The translations under genes and the position numbers were made by a program. Positions 11,636 to 24,900 of a DNA stretch of 64,000 nucleotides are shown in pieces. Source of the stretch: Coptis chinensis. Its lineage: Eukaryota > Streptophyta > Magnoliopsida > Ranunculales > Ranunculaceae. The notes under the pieces are model-generated. The model was not told the DNA's origin. It made no database searches and was given only the letters and a program-made list of their open reading frames with translations. The DNA is taken from NCBI GenBank assembly GCA_015680905.1, contig CM027380.1, positions 55,259,001-55,323,000 on the forward strand, in the 5' to 3' direction. Every line of letters begins with the position of its first letter. Positions within the stretch are counted from its first letter, which is position 1.

Positions 11636-14600
11636 TCATCCTAGTATATGCTCGAGTCCAGCCAGACCCTGCGGCGCAGCCAGTCGATTTCCTCCAGAAA
11701 CAGCATGGAGCAGCTGTTGTAACCACCTCTTTGTTGTAGCATCATCCTAAAAATGCAAAATGGAATACAGTGAGAAAGAATGTAAAGAAGAGCGGAGGAA
11801 CCAAACTGCAATTTAAGTGAACCAAACCACATATCAGAAGCGAATTTAAGGAGCAACTCATACAGCCACATGTCAAGAAAGAGGAGACTGTTAAAAATAG
11901 TCTTGAGTTTAAAAAACTGCATTCGGAATTTCTACTTTCACATGTTACACACTATCTGCCTGATGTATGTTTTCCAAACCCATTGAGCCACTAAAGAGTA
12001 ATCACCATATGACAGCTCATCTGACATCTATGCACAACCGACCACATCTTGGGGTTTCAACTATCTAGTCCTATTACATTTTTCTTTCCATTGTTCTCCC
12101 TGCTATCCACTTTATTAGGCTTTCCACATTGCTTCTATGCGTAAAAGCCTTTTCTATGGCCAAAGATATGCAAGACAACTCAATTAGAGTTTGTTTCAAC
12201 TTATCAGGACTTTCAGGGGATGATCTCAAGTCCGGTAGACCCTTTTTCTGATTTCTCCACTTCATCCCCTCTCGGCGTATGGATTACAAATATATCTATG
12301 TTGCTTTATAGGGCTCCCCACTCCTCAAGTTCTGTAGACCCTTGTGGGTTACATAATTTTATTAATTATAGCCAAGTAACATGGACAATTCATATTTTAA
12401 AATAAATCCGTGTTGCACACAGACACTCGTGTCAGACACATGGACACCACGTTGTGCATACAATTTCAAACTAGGGTTTCTTCTATACCCTAAAAGACTA
12501 AGAAAAAAGTCTATTAGTATAGTTACGCCATGATACACCATTTTCATAGTTCTTAATATGTAAGCAGGCACTTTCTAAGGTCTTCTTCCAGAAATGAATT
12601 TAAAAGGCATGCCAAACTAAGGGATTAGAAGGCTCCTCCTCATCTTGCCAATGCCATTTCTATGGAAACCATCAAGTTTTTGCAATATTGATGAGACAAT
12701 TATCAACAGAATTTTCCATCCAGTCTTCTGAAAGACTTCATTGGTGCAAACGGCACAATGTAACGGTTTCAATCGTGTATGGGAAAAAGTTCACTAGAGC
12801 TATTTGGTTCGGTATTTCCTTTTTGCTCCACTTGTTTATGAGAGCCAAAGGCTGCATCCCATATCCTACTAATGTTTTTTTTTCCTTTAATCTATATACT
12901 TACTAAAGGGGCTCTTGCGACTTAGCAGTGAGACTATGACGTAAGAAAGTTTGGGTTTCCTTCACTATTTTGTCGTTATGTGTTTCACACATTAAAGTGC
13001 GGCATAAAAAACTCTATATTTCCTATTTTCACAGCCAATTAGTTATTACATGTATGACGTCGCTAATAATTACTGATTACAAAATGTGTTCGTGTCTAAT
13101 ATAGTTCTTAATTTTTACTGCGATTTTCTGAAAAAATCCTCCATGTGGGGCCACCACATGGCATCAAATTCTTCAAAACTTAAAATGGCATCACGTGTCT
13201 CTTTGTCCTATATTTTCTCATATTTTTGCTGTGTTTTTTTCCATTAATATGCGCCAATAAACGCCATTTCTTCTCCGACTAGCTATTTCGTCAATAAATG
13301 CCTTTTATGACATTCTTTAATAGTACCCACAGAGCACATTAATAACCCAATTAGGGAAGAATAATAGCATATCTATTTCCTACTGTTTTCAGATAAGATT
13401 TCTTCCTTCACAATATCTAATTGATAAATACGATTACATTAATTATATCTTTACTAAAAAAACCCAAATACGTAATCTCCTATTTTGCATTTGTTTTTTT
13501 GGAAACACAAATTAACGTGGTTCCATATTTTGAAATCGCACAGCATGCATACGTGCACATTTGTATGTATTATGATTTCCTTACCCCTACTATGCATATG
13601 AAAAAACCAAGAAACAGAGAAACATCAAATTGATACTGAACATATAAAACAAATACACAAGGTTTCATAACTTTCATAAGTAGCACATACACGAAGGCAA
13701 TTATTGAAGGACCCATCTCTCAACATTTCAGGAAGGCAATTCCTTAGTGCATCACATGCCCTGCATTAAAAATAAAACAAAACAAAAAATCAATAAGAAC
13801 AAAAATAGAATCGGAATCAGTATGTACACACAGATGCTTGTTCTAGGTATAATCATTCCCATCTTCGCAGACATGGGAAATAGTCGCAAATATGCTTAGG
13901 TTACAGATAACATACCTAGGATTATCGGACAATCTGAGATAACAGCGGATAATATGTTTAAGCAGCCTGGAGGAGGGTTGCTCAGAAAGAGATGTAACCA
14001 TGGTTCCCAGAACACGACCTACTGCAAAAAACCGCTCTGCTGTAGTACATATATAACGCAGGCCCACATCATCCAACAGAATCTTTTGAACAATAAAGGT
14101 AGCAACCTGAATGATTTTTTTCAACAATTTCAACGCTTAATTAAAAGGGACCCTGCTGGAAAGTAGTACAGTTCAACCCATCACACAATAGCAGATCACA
14201 TAAACCAAGATTATAAGCACGCCAATCATTTTCTTGTCATTCCTTTTGGGTTTGCTAAAAATAAGTCGATTTATTTTATGTTTTTTTCCTTCTTTAATTC
14301 AGTAGAATTCAATGTCAACGTAGATTACAATATCTAATAATGATCATAGGTAGCGAGATACTGAAAGACCCACCACCACCACCACCACCCACAACAACTA
14401 ACAAGATCATTCCAATTACACATGATGTCAACAAAAGTCATCCGCGAATGGTTGGTCTAAAAGAAAATAGAAACAGAAGACTCATTAAACTACTCCCCTA
14501 CTAAAAAGAGAAAGCAACTTTCATTAATTTATACATCAAAACTACTTTGCTAAATCAAAAAGGGTAGTGTTATTGTTTTGTTAGACAAAAGTGTCCGTAT

Positions 14601-17600
14601 TATTGTTGATTGTTGACTGCACTTAACAACAAGATTTCTTTTAATCTCTACGCATTAAAAAGAAGGGTTTTCTTCTTCTTCCCGCCAAGGTTCTTTATCA
14701 CCTTAGTATCTTCGTATTCATCACTTTTAATCACTTTTCCCAACTTTTCCAAGCTTATCAAATAGAGCTTATGCATTTTCAATAGTGATTGCATAATTAA
14801 CTTGACAACTGCGGAGATCTTACTTTTTATATTTTTTTTTTACAAAATTATTGATTTGGTATTTACCTTCCTTCTAATTGATTGTATTATTTTTCCCATT
14901 AGCCCGGACATTTTCAACTATTTATGTTCTCAAAATTTTGAGGAAAAAAAAAAGAACAGACTTTATAATCCTAGTATGATAAAGAATAGAGAAAAATTAT
15001 AATGTGGGTTATTGAACAAGGCAACTCCTTAGAAAGGTGGGTTTCATAAAGTGGGTGTGGTGCATAATAAGCACCAGCCATAAAAATAGAACTACTTTCT
15101 TTTGGATCAATCCTAAACTCTTGGTCAAGATAACTCATGGCATAGATGGCAACTCCTTAGAAAGGTGGGTTTCATAAAGTGGGTGTGGTGCATAATAAGC
15201 ACCAGCCATAAAAATAGAACTACTTTCTTTTGGATCAATCCTAAACTCTTGGTCAAGATAACTCATGGCATAGATGTTTAATGCCAACTCTTGAACCCAA
15301 CATCACCCTCGAAGCAATGTACAAGTTGTAAAACTGTATATATATCCCGAGTTGACATCCCTACCAAAAGGGGCACTTCCACAGTGAGTTAAGGGCAGAT
15401 TTTTTCCAGATACGATCTCCAAAACAATCAGCTCGTTTCAATGTGTCTACCCTTGTCAAAAGTTGAGTTTAAGTTTGTGATTTTTATGAAGGTTCACATT
15501 TTTTCCGTTTTGTAAATCGCATTTGACAAGGCTAGAGATTTCAAAATGAGCTGATTTAAACAACCCTGAAGTGCACATTTTGGTAGGGATCTCAATGTAT
15601 CCTGACCGATATATATATATATATATAAAGATATAATCCATTAATTTCACATCCCATTACAATAAAGGTAATCCCGCCTAGCAAGATGCTAAGTTTTGAG
15701 ATTACAAACTCCCCTCACACCCAAAATACATGACATAGTGTCACCCCCGCAGCAAGAAGAGGTTGTTGTCATTTGAAATGAAACACTCTAACCCCAAAAG
15801 GGCGCCCTCGCCCTCTTGGCAAAACGGTTCGAAAGAAGAACATCTCTACAAGGCCCTGCCTATATCGTTCTTTGACAAAAACCCAATTAGTAAGCGACAC
15901 AGGACAAAAAAGATGAAGAGAGAAAATAAACTTTACTTAGTGGAAGACTATAATTGATTGCAGGAATTCAGCTTCCTGGAGAATCAAGGATTTTTGTAAA
16001 GATAGAACAGAAAATTGAAATTCATTTGGTATAAAGGTAACATTTTCATTGATAATTGTAAGCAAATAACCAACAATTCAGTCTCATATTCTTCCAAGGG
16101 TATATGACACTCAAGGAAAGCGCGTCCTTTCTAGATGAACGATTGAGTAGGTGGGATAACTTTCTCTTCTACCCTTCTTCCCTCTGTCTCTCTCATTTTT
16201 AAGGAATCTTATTTCCTTGAATCAAACATCGCCAAATTATCACCAAATATAATTCCTAAATCACTACAACAAACATCCATTCTTTGTTTGTAGGACTTAA
16301 AAAAACATATAACATTTGTATCATTGTCAATATTAGAACCACTTTTAAGGTATTTTCTATTATGACCAGCAAAGGTCACCTTTTTTTCCCCTTTTGGAAT
16401 GGTCACAAAATTTAAAAACAAAAAACAAATAAACAAACAAACAAACAAACAAACAGTAGTTGCTATGCATAAATATAATGACAATGTATCAGAATCCAAA
16501 TTTTGAATGGAAAACAACCAAAACAAGAAAACAATTTTATCATGAATGACTAATTACCGTTTTCGAAAGTTCACTACCCATCTCCATGGTGCGCAAACAC
16601 AACGGAATTATTTCTGTTGAGAGAAGGAAACTAATAACTTCTGTATCATCAACCTGCGACACAATGAGAAAAATTGTGATACTTGTGAGAAAAGAAATTG
16701 ATTTTAAAGGAAAGTGTACTGGATGTGAAATTTTTTTCACAAAGGTTAAGATATACAAAAACTACATGCTTCATGTGGGAGAGAAGAGGATAGCATACAT
16801 CTATTCTGTGACAGTAGCTTTTGCAAATTACTAAAAACAGGACTACAATTTTGCTAACACTAGAAGGGGGGCACCTCTTACTAGTTTCGTGCAAAATCCC
16901 ATTTAATGGTTCATTGTTGAACCATTTGCACTAGTGGCACACCCTAAATTGTCTTCAATAGACTCTTCTGGAATATATTATTCAATGTTATTTGATGTAA
17001 TATATGGAAGGAAAGGAACCTCACAAATTTTGATGATACATTCTCCACTGTTGGAAAAATTGTTTGTAAAAGAGTCAATATGAGCGGGCAACTTCCAAAT
17101 GTAAGGGTAAGAGGGCTTGAGGTTTGAGAATCTCATGTTTAATGGGAGACTTGTAATACCGATATAACCATGGTCCCTGTATATAACCATGGTCCTTGTA
17201 CATTTGAGGATGGAAGGGGATTGCAAGGGGCCTCTTCTTCCGTGATATTTATTTCTTCGTTCTCTTTCTCCCCCATATCGAGTGAAATTCAAACCTCCAA
17301 AGTCCAAATGGTAACCAGGCCCAACTTGCTTTGTAGTAGCAGCCTCATGAAGTCTGGGCTTGTTCCCTCCTAACAGAAGATAAACTTGGTTGAAACACCT
17401 GTTTCTATCACCAACTGCTCCAGGCCCGTGTTCTGTTCTACCAGGTAAAGTGACAACCTAGGAAGCACGGATACCGACACGCGAAACGTATACGACACGA
17501 CACGGATATGCGGACACGGCATTTTTCAAAAATATAGGATACGGATACGTCATGGACATGTTTGAATAATATATATATTTCGCCGTCACAGAAAAGGCAC

Positions 17601-18883
17601 GGAGCCAGCGGAAGACGAACCAGATTTTTTTGGGCTTTCTATATTGTAAATTGACTATTTTCCTATATAAGAAAAGTGTGAGGGGCTGAAACCTAACTAA
17701 GCCGTCCTCTTTTCTCTCTCAAAAATTTCTTATATGCGTAAGATTACTATTCTGACATGTCCCCGGCGTGTCGCAAATTAAAAAAAATAATTATAAAATC
17801 GGATACTCCAAATCGCGTATCCGACACGTATCGGGGAGTATCCGTGTCGGACACGGATACTTCACCCTTAGAGACGTATCGGTGCTTCATAGGCGACAAC
17901 CCAATATATTAGTGCTCACCTGACCCATATCAAACATTTCCTTCTACGTGGGTGATCCGTGAACCACAACCACCGCTTGTAGTACTGAATTTTGAACTGC
18001 TCCCATTGCCAACCCGAGTGCACTACCTACCATTCTCCTCTCGAATGGACGCTGCTATGTTTTATTCCATTACTTACCATGTAAGCAAACGAACCATCCT
18101 GCCCAGATCGCCACTCATCGTCTTCACCATTTCTCTACCAGAACTAGCGGACTTTTACTAATTTTTTTAACCGATAAAAATCATTTTATTTCACTAATAT
18201 CACCCTTGTTACAATCAGTTACAGCAAGTGGACCTTGCAGCAACATTCTACTTGACTTTTGAAAGTACTCATAACCTGGATCAGACCCTCACTGCATTTC
18301 AAGACGATCCAAGCTACAAAAAATCTTGGTTGGACACCCTCTTGAAGCAAGGATTAGCACAAACCTAACTGTTAAGCTCCTCCTTGATCCTATCCACAAC
18401 CTTGTGGATTTCCTTTTGTAATTGCTCAAACAACCTTGTATTTCTTTCTTTCCATACAGGCACACAATTGCTCTTAGGATATGCTCTGCAGGCCCTGTTG
18501 CTTTGGTAGAAAGAGATAGAAAGTGTTAGAAGGCGGCCTTGAAGGTTTGTTGAAAAACGAAAAAGAATAACTCAAGAAAACCTTTGAAGAAACCAGAATT
18601 AAGGAGAATATGATCCACCCTCTCTTCTTCCCCTTTACATAGTAAACAAATGTTATCTAGCTTCATACTTCTTTTCAATATGTTGATGGTATGAATTCTC
18701 CCCAAGAAAGCAAGCCAACAAAAAAAACCACTTTGAATATCCATCCATATCCAATTATATCACAATTATGAATCACCTCCGCTCTTCATTAATCAATGAA
18801 AGCATACACCGTGGCCAAACTTTTTAGAAAAACCTCATTGATATTCCTCTTTGTTGTCCCATTGATATTCCTCTTTAAGAGAA

Positions 18884-18939
<56 letters not shown>

Positions 18940-21900
18940 AAATTTAATTGTTTGGTGAGTTGTGACCTATGCTATAACGTGTAAAAGTGTCTTGCCAACA
19001 AAATAAAAAAGTGACGAGGTGATTAAGTCATCATATGAGAAAGAAAAGAGATTTATGGAATGAATAATAATTCAACTTTCTATGATGTTGTAAAAGCATT
19101 GGAGTATTGCATGGAGATAGAAGACTCTAGTTGGCATTGTAGTAATAAATGCATGCTGACAAAAGACTTTAGTTGCCTCAACCAACACATGGTAATATCA
19201 GGGGCTTGGTTAGAGGAGGAATTAATGGTTCAGATGTGTGGTGGGATTAAACTTTGTTGATACCCTAAAGGTACTGTTCATTCACCACAATATTCAACAA
19301 AGGCTGTTCCTAGATACTGTAAATCATTAAATGTCAAATAAGCCGACTAGTGAATAAATTCAAGGGCCTTTTTCACCGTGGGCTGTAGGCCCGAGCACAT
19401 ACTAGTTTACAAAACATTAAAAGAATTCAAGCAACATGAAGTACCTTTACAAGTGCACCAATAACTCCCAAGCTAGTAAGCCTCAGATACTCAAATGGTC
19501 TCGTCTTGCTGGTAGTATTTAGGAAAGGGTACAGATATAAAGGTATATGAGCTGAAAAGGACAAAAAATGACATTCTCTTAATGAAATCTTCAAACTAGA
19601 TCAATAAAAATTGATGCATCTGTATTAATAGAAGATAAGGCTAATCAAACACTAAAAATATTTTTTCTAAAATATGCTAAGTTTAGTGTTTATTGACAAA
19701 ATCCATCTACTGATATACGCGAATTAAACATTTACATCCCCAAATAAAAAGCCCCCTAACAACACCCTATACGCGAAATCCAAATGGGTGTGATTGGGTG
19801 AAATCTCAACCCATATTCCTCATCTCATTCGTCATCAGTCATAGTTGACTAACTATTCGTCTTCACCTTCCTCTTCATAATCACTGAATCCGTCACTACT
19901 ATTGAAATCCCTTCAATCATCAACCTCTATACAATCTTCAAGTCTTTTATTGTTGCCTTGAACCTTGCCCAACCTCCACATTATAGCCCCACCCTTTCCC
20001 AAAGCTAAGTGTACTTTCTTTGCTATCCTCTCTCCCAACCAATTTTTCTTTTCCAACTTGCACTGAGAATCAAGCTAGCAGTGCAACCTTTTTTATTGGG
20101 AAAAAAAAGCTGGATTCGGCGGGGCTAAAACCATGACCAATGGGTTAAACCCGACTTCGGTTGGGTCCGACTTTGGATTTTGATGACTTGGGTCGGCTCA
20201 GATTGAAAAAGTGAAACCCAACCAAAACTTGGGTTGGGCTCAGGTTAAGATGTTAGAAAGCCCAACCACCCTGAGCCCAAACATTTGCTAGTGTCAAGAC
20301 CGTCAACTATGACTTTTTATGTATAACGCTCTTTTCTTGACGCAGTTAGACTTCTAAGTCTTATGGTTCCTACTTTCATATAATTTCTTTTATATTTCTT
20401 CACTATAAAAGCTAAGCATCCAATGTGATGCATTTCAAATTTCAAGAAAAACAAAAAAACATAAGCAAATGATGCAACCCCTTCAACCCAACTTGCCCGA
20501 CATAACCTGAATCAAACATGCGTTGAGGAACTTGTATTTCGAGTCAGGATGAATCTGGGGTAAGAGACTGATAGACATAGGAACTTAATTTGGCTCTGGT
20601 TAACTCAAAACCGGGCCCAACAATGCCCAAGCTGCGGCTCTAAATCAAGTGCTGGAATCTGGTGGCAACAATCAGAAAACTTCTGCTTAGCCTAAATGAA
20701 GTGGTAGTACTTCATGTCTACTGCAAAGAAAACAGAGCTGCAGATCATCTTGCAAAACTCTCTTTAGGTGCCAACGTGGAGCCTTTTGTTTTTACATCTC
20801 CCTTACGTAATACTTTGAGTACAATAGTACAATATGATGCAACAAAGGTTTATGAAAGATTATAAAAACAGATGGGGATCTGCAAAATTCCAGCATCAGC
20901 CCCTTTCTCATAATCATACCCCTCGAAACCACCGTGGTTTATCCCTACACCAGCATTTCTTCATCTGTTCATTCTCTTTTCCTCCACCCCTGCTTCCTTT
21001 TGACATTTTTTTGTAAGCCCTGATTTTTTAACCTCCCTACTTGTCCCATCCCTGTCTCTGACCTTCCATCGTTCTCCACTCTTCCAAAGTCCCCTCTTTC
21101 CCCTTCGACTGGCCCTCGCACTCTTGTCCCTGATACCCTTTTCATGTCCTCTAAAACCCTTGATAATGGACCTACCCCTTTTCATGTCCTCTAAAACAAC
21201 ACTTCCTAATCGATTTCAGCCTCTTCCATTTTATTATATAGGATTATAGGCCTTACCTAAATCTTGGGCCCTCCACCCATCAGACCTGCTTGATCCCTTC
21301 AAATGACCACCCATATTGGTCTCTCTTTAACGTGATATTTATGGCAAACTGGAGCTATCTTTTGTAAGAACCTCTAGCTTTTTATTTGATTACGAGATAT
21401 ACAAAAGGGTTTGCAAAAACAGTTATGGACGGTTGCATAAACAAACAAACAAATGAACGCAGAAAATTAGATTAAACGAATGAATGTAAAATTAAACAAA
21501 CCATTCTTTACAACAATGTAAATGGGAGCATGGTCAACTTAAAATGTATATACTTTAAGCAAATAATAATGCCAGAACCAGAAAATATCATTTTCCCCGA
21601 TAGGACTAGTTGTTTAAAGCGAACTTTCCCAATAAAAGGTTGTGAAAAATGGTTTTCAGATGTTGTACGGTATCTGTAGTTGTACAGTGTACATAGGGAA
21701 GATCTAATGTGTTCCTGCAAGGTAATCTTACAGTTGTGTACCCATAAGCCATAAACATACAACATCAGAAAAGGTAATGCATCCGTTTCCTAGGTGTGGC
21801 CAGTCTCTGAGATATCTCCATCGAAGCCTTGTAGGTCGTGATTCTAATTTATGAATTATGCAAGATCAGAAGCAAGAGAAAGAGATTAAACCAAACCCTA

Positions 21901-24900
21901 TGTCTATCTATTGTTCGGCGGACTTCTTTTTTACAACAGTAGGTTTTAGTTTCTATCAATCTTTATATGAAACCTAATTTTGAACACACCATTATTAGAT
22001 TAGGCCTTCTTTGCCTGCGCATTACCCTACTTCCTTAATCCAAATAGCCCTAGGAGAAGCTGAGCTAGCTAACCTAAGTCGCTCCCTTCATTCGTTATGA
22101 CATATGGGAGATCCATATCTTTTTCTGTGCTATTGAGCCACCCTATGTGAGGAGGGGAGAAAGAGATGGAGATATATGGGAAGTTAACTTTACTTAGTTT
22201 ATACAATCTTTACATCCTTTGTGCACATCACATAACATGGTTAACCAAATGATGATATGTTACTTTGCTTTTATATCAAGTGCACTGAGATATGTGTACT
22301 ACCACCAACATGGGTTGTTGCTATATACTACCGAGTCACAATTGCAATCCACAGGAATGTGCATGCTAAAGTGGGACATGACACATGTTATGGAAATTCA
22401 CTTTCTTTTTCTTTTTTTTCTTTAAGCAGACAAATATATATATCATTCATTTATATAAAGTAACAAAAGTACATTACAAATACCCTCAACTAAGTAAGTC
22501 ACAAAGGTAAAGAACTTCATTAAAACCATAGTTCGGGATTTCGGAATTCTCGGAATTCCGACAAATCCAAAAACCGAAATTCATCAAATTTTGACCCCTA
22601 TCATATTCGGAATTTCGATTGATTTCGGAATAATCAATATTTCAACTCTATATTCGGAATTCCGGTTTTTTGAAAAACCAAGATATTGGGCGGAATTCCG
22701 AGGTTTCGTTCGGAATCACGAACACTGATTAAAACACATTACTTAAATTTAGAATTGATATTAAGAAGGGTAAAAATACCTTCCAAGATAAACCAACATA
22801 ATTATAGGAATGAGAAAGACTACACAGAAAATGATAATACATAAAGACATTTAGAGAATTAAATATATAAATTGTGTCCATTGACAAAAACAAAAAGAAA
22901 AAAGAAGTTCATAATAATTTTACCACATTGAAGGATGAAGAAAAGTGAAAGAGGTGACACTATATCAAACAATCCAAATGACTAGTCAAGGCTGCTATCA
23001 TGATTCATGACATGCAATCTTCTTGGGAGGTGTTGCACAAAAGGCAAAGATTTGGAATGTCATAAATTGCATTGAAGTTGCCAATTGAAGCCGGGCACCA
23101 AACCTATCACCTATGTTTATCATGAGAAAGAGGATACGGCCTTATTAGTTTCAGCCTCGTATCACTTCAATATGTATATATGAAAAATAAGAGTTTACAA
23201 TAATAGAAACTTTCTAAAATATTCGGGTCGGGTGCACTGCCCCCAACCCCCAATGGACGGATGGCACACAACGAACGTAACATTGTGAGACATCTCCCTC
23301 GGGGCGGACTGGGCCGCACAATCCTTAAACCCACTCGAGAGATTTCCTCTTAGAACTCTTTGGGAACAGAAGGTGTATATGCAATAGACGCTCCCTAGAG
23401 GCAAGAATAAGCATTAGCAACACTAGGAAAGCACTCGTTATTTAAGAAAGCTTCTAGAACATTCTTATCAGAATTCTAAGTTATTTTTTATTGTTGTGTC
23501 CAATGAGAAATATAACTTGCATTTGTTTAGAGTTCATATTGTTTTGTAAGAAACCAATTATTATGATTATTATCACTTAAATTGATGTTTATTATATTTG
23601 AACCAACTATCATTCTTCTTAAACATTATGAGCATCCAACTTAAAACCAATTGGTAATAAGTTGGGAGGCCCATCAACATTTACAGTATACTGCAATGCT
23701 TTTCAAATCCCATGTGGGACTATAAAAAACATCTAAACAAGCCTCCTCACATGTGGCATTACAAGAGCCTAACACGTGGACAATACACTTGGGCGACGTG
23801 GAGTAAACCAACCCTTTGGGCCAAACACAATAGCCTGCCTGCTCTGATATCATTTTAAACATTATGAGCATCCAACTTAAAACCAATCAGTGATTAGTGG
23901 AGAGGCCCATCAACATTTGTACTTCACTGCAAGGCTTCGCAAATCCCAAGTGAGACATAACAAACATCTCAACAATTATTATTATATATACCCCACTAAA
24001 AGATCTTCATGTTCTTGATCGTCTAATTTTTAATTCTCTTTTCTTCAATTCTTCTCTAATTGAGATTTTCACATCTCTTTCCCGAAATCATACCATGTTC
24101 TTCATTAAAAATACTTTAAATGTTTCAAGGTGGGCCGTCCAACAAAAAAGCAACTTTTCAGGGGGATACTATGGCACCAAATGATCTTACAAGGAAGTTG
24201 TCATCACCAAAAGCTTGATACATGGTATCCACAAAGTCACAATTAAAATGTAATTTCAAAAAAGTTCCATTGCATCACACTGCTACTCTTCTTGTAATAG
24301 TTTTGTTTGCAATACTAGCATTTTGTTCAAGGCTATGTTGCAGGGAGCATTAAAGTCTCCCTCATAAGGGATTTACTAACCCACGCATCAGCCATAAAAG
24401 AAAGTTTCAGGCGATTGGGGATAAAGCATATTTTTACTCGTGCATTGTGATCTCTTTATGTCATAGGTGTTTCTCTTCTACATTGTACACCACAACCACT
24501 CAGCATAGAGAGTTTTATTAGTTAAGGTTACGTATATAAACCCAAGACCACACTTTTTTTTGTCAAGGCATTTCACCCAATGGATTTTGGAATTTCCTCT
24601 AAGACCACGCATAAGAAACTTATAAAGAACGAATTTCACTTAAACACAATTAACCAAAAAATAATTTTTTTTAAATTAAAATTCAATTGCAAATGTTCTC
24701 ATGCATGCCAAAGATGAAAGAGAACTTACCGTTAAGGAATAATGTTCTGGTGTCTGGATGAGAAGCTACACACTACATAAACAGAAATGCATTCAGCATT
24801 GGTTTGACAAAAAAAGCTAGAAGCGGAAAGAAAATCCTAATTGCTTTAGGACATATACCACATTTAAATATCCAAAAATAGAATTTGAGTTGCAATGAAC

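Noticed and set aside
11641..11922. 93-codon minus-strand frame ending at 11641
   Set aside because: It overlaps the last CAF40 exon in a different frame. The exon reading ([13 protein letters not shown] to the TGA at 11636) matches the family, this one does not.
12891..19405. A single Helitron spanning exons 6-8 of CAF40
   Set aside because: The 5'-like and 3'-like ends could be paired in principle, but exons 1-9 are in perfect order and phase across the region, so an insertion carrying three of them is not credible.
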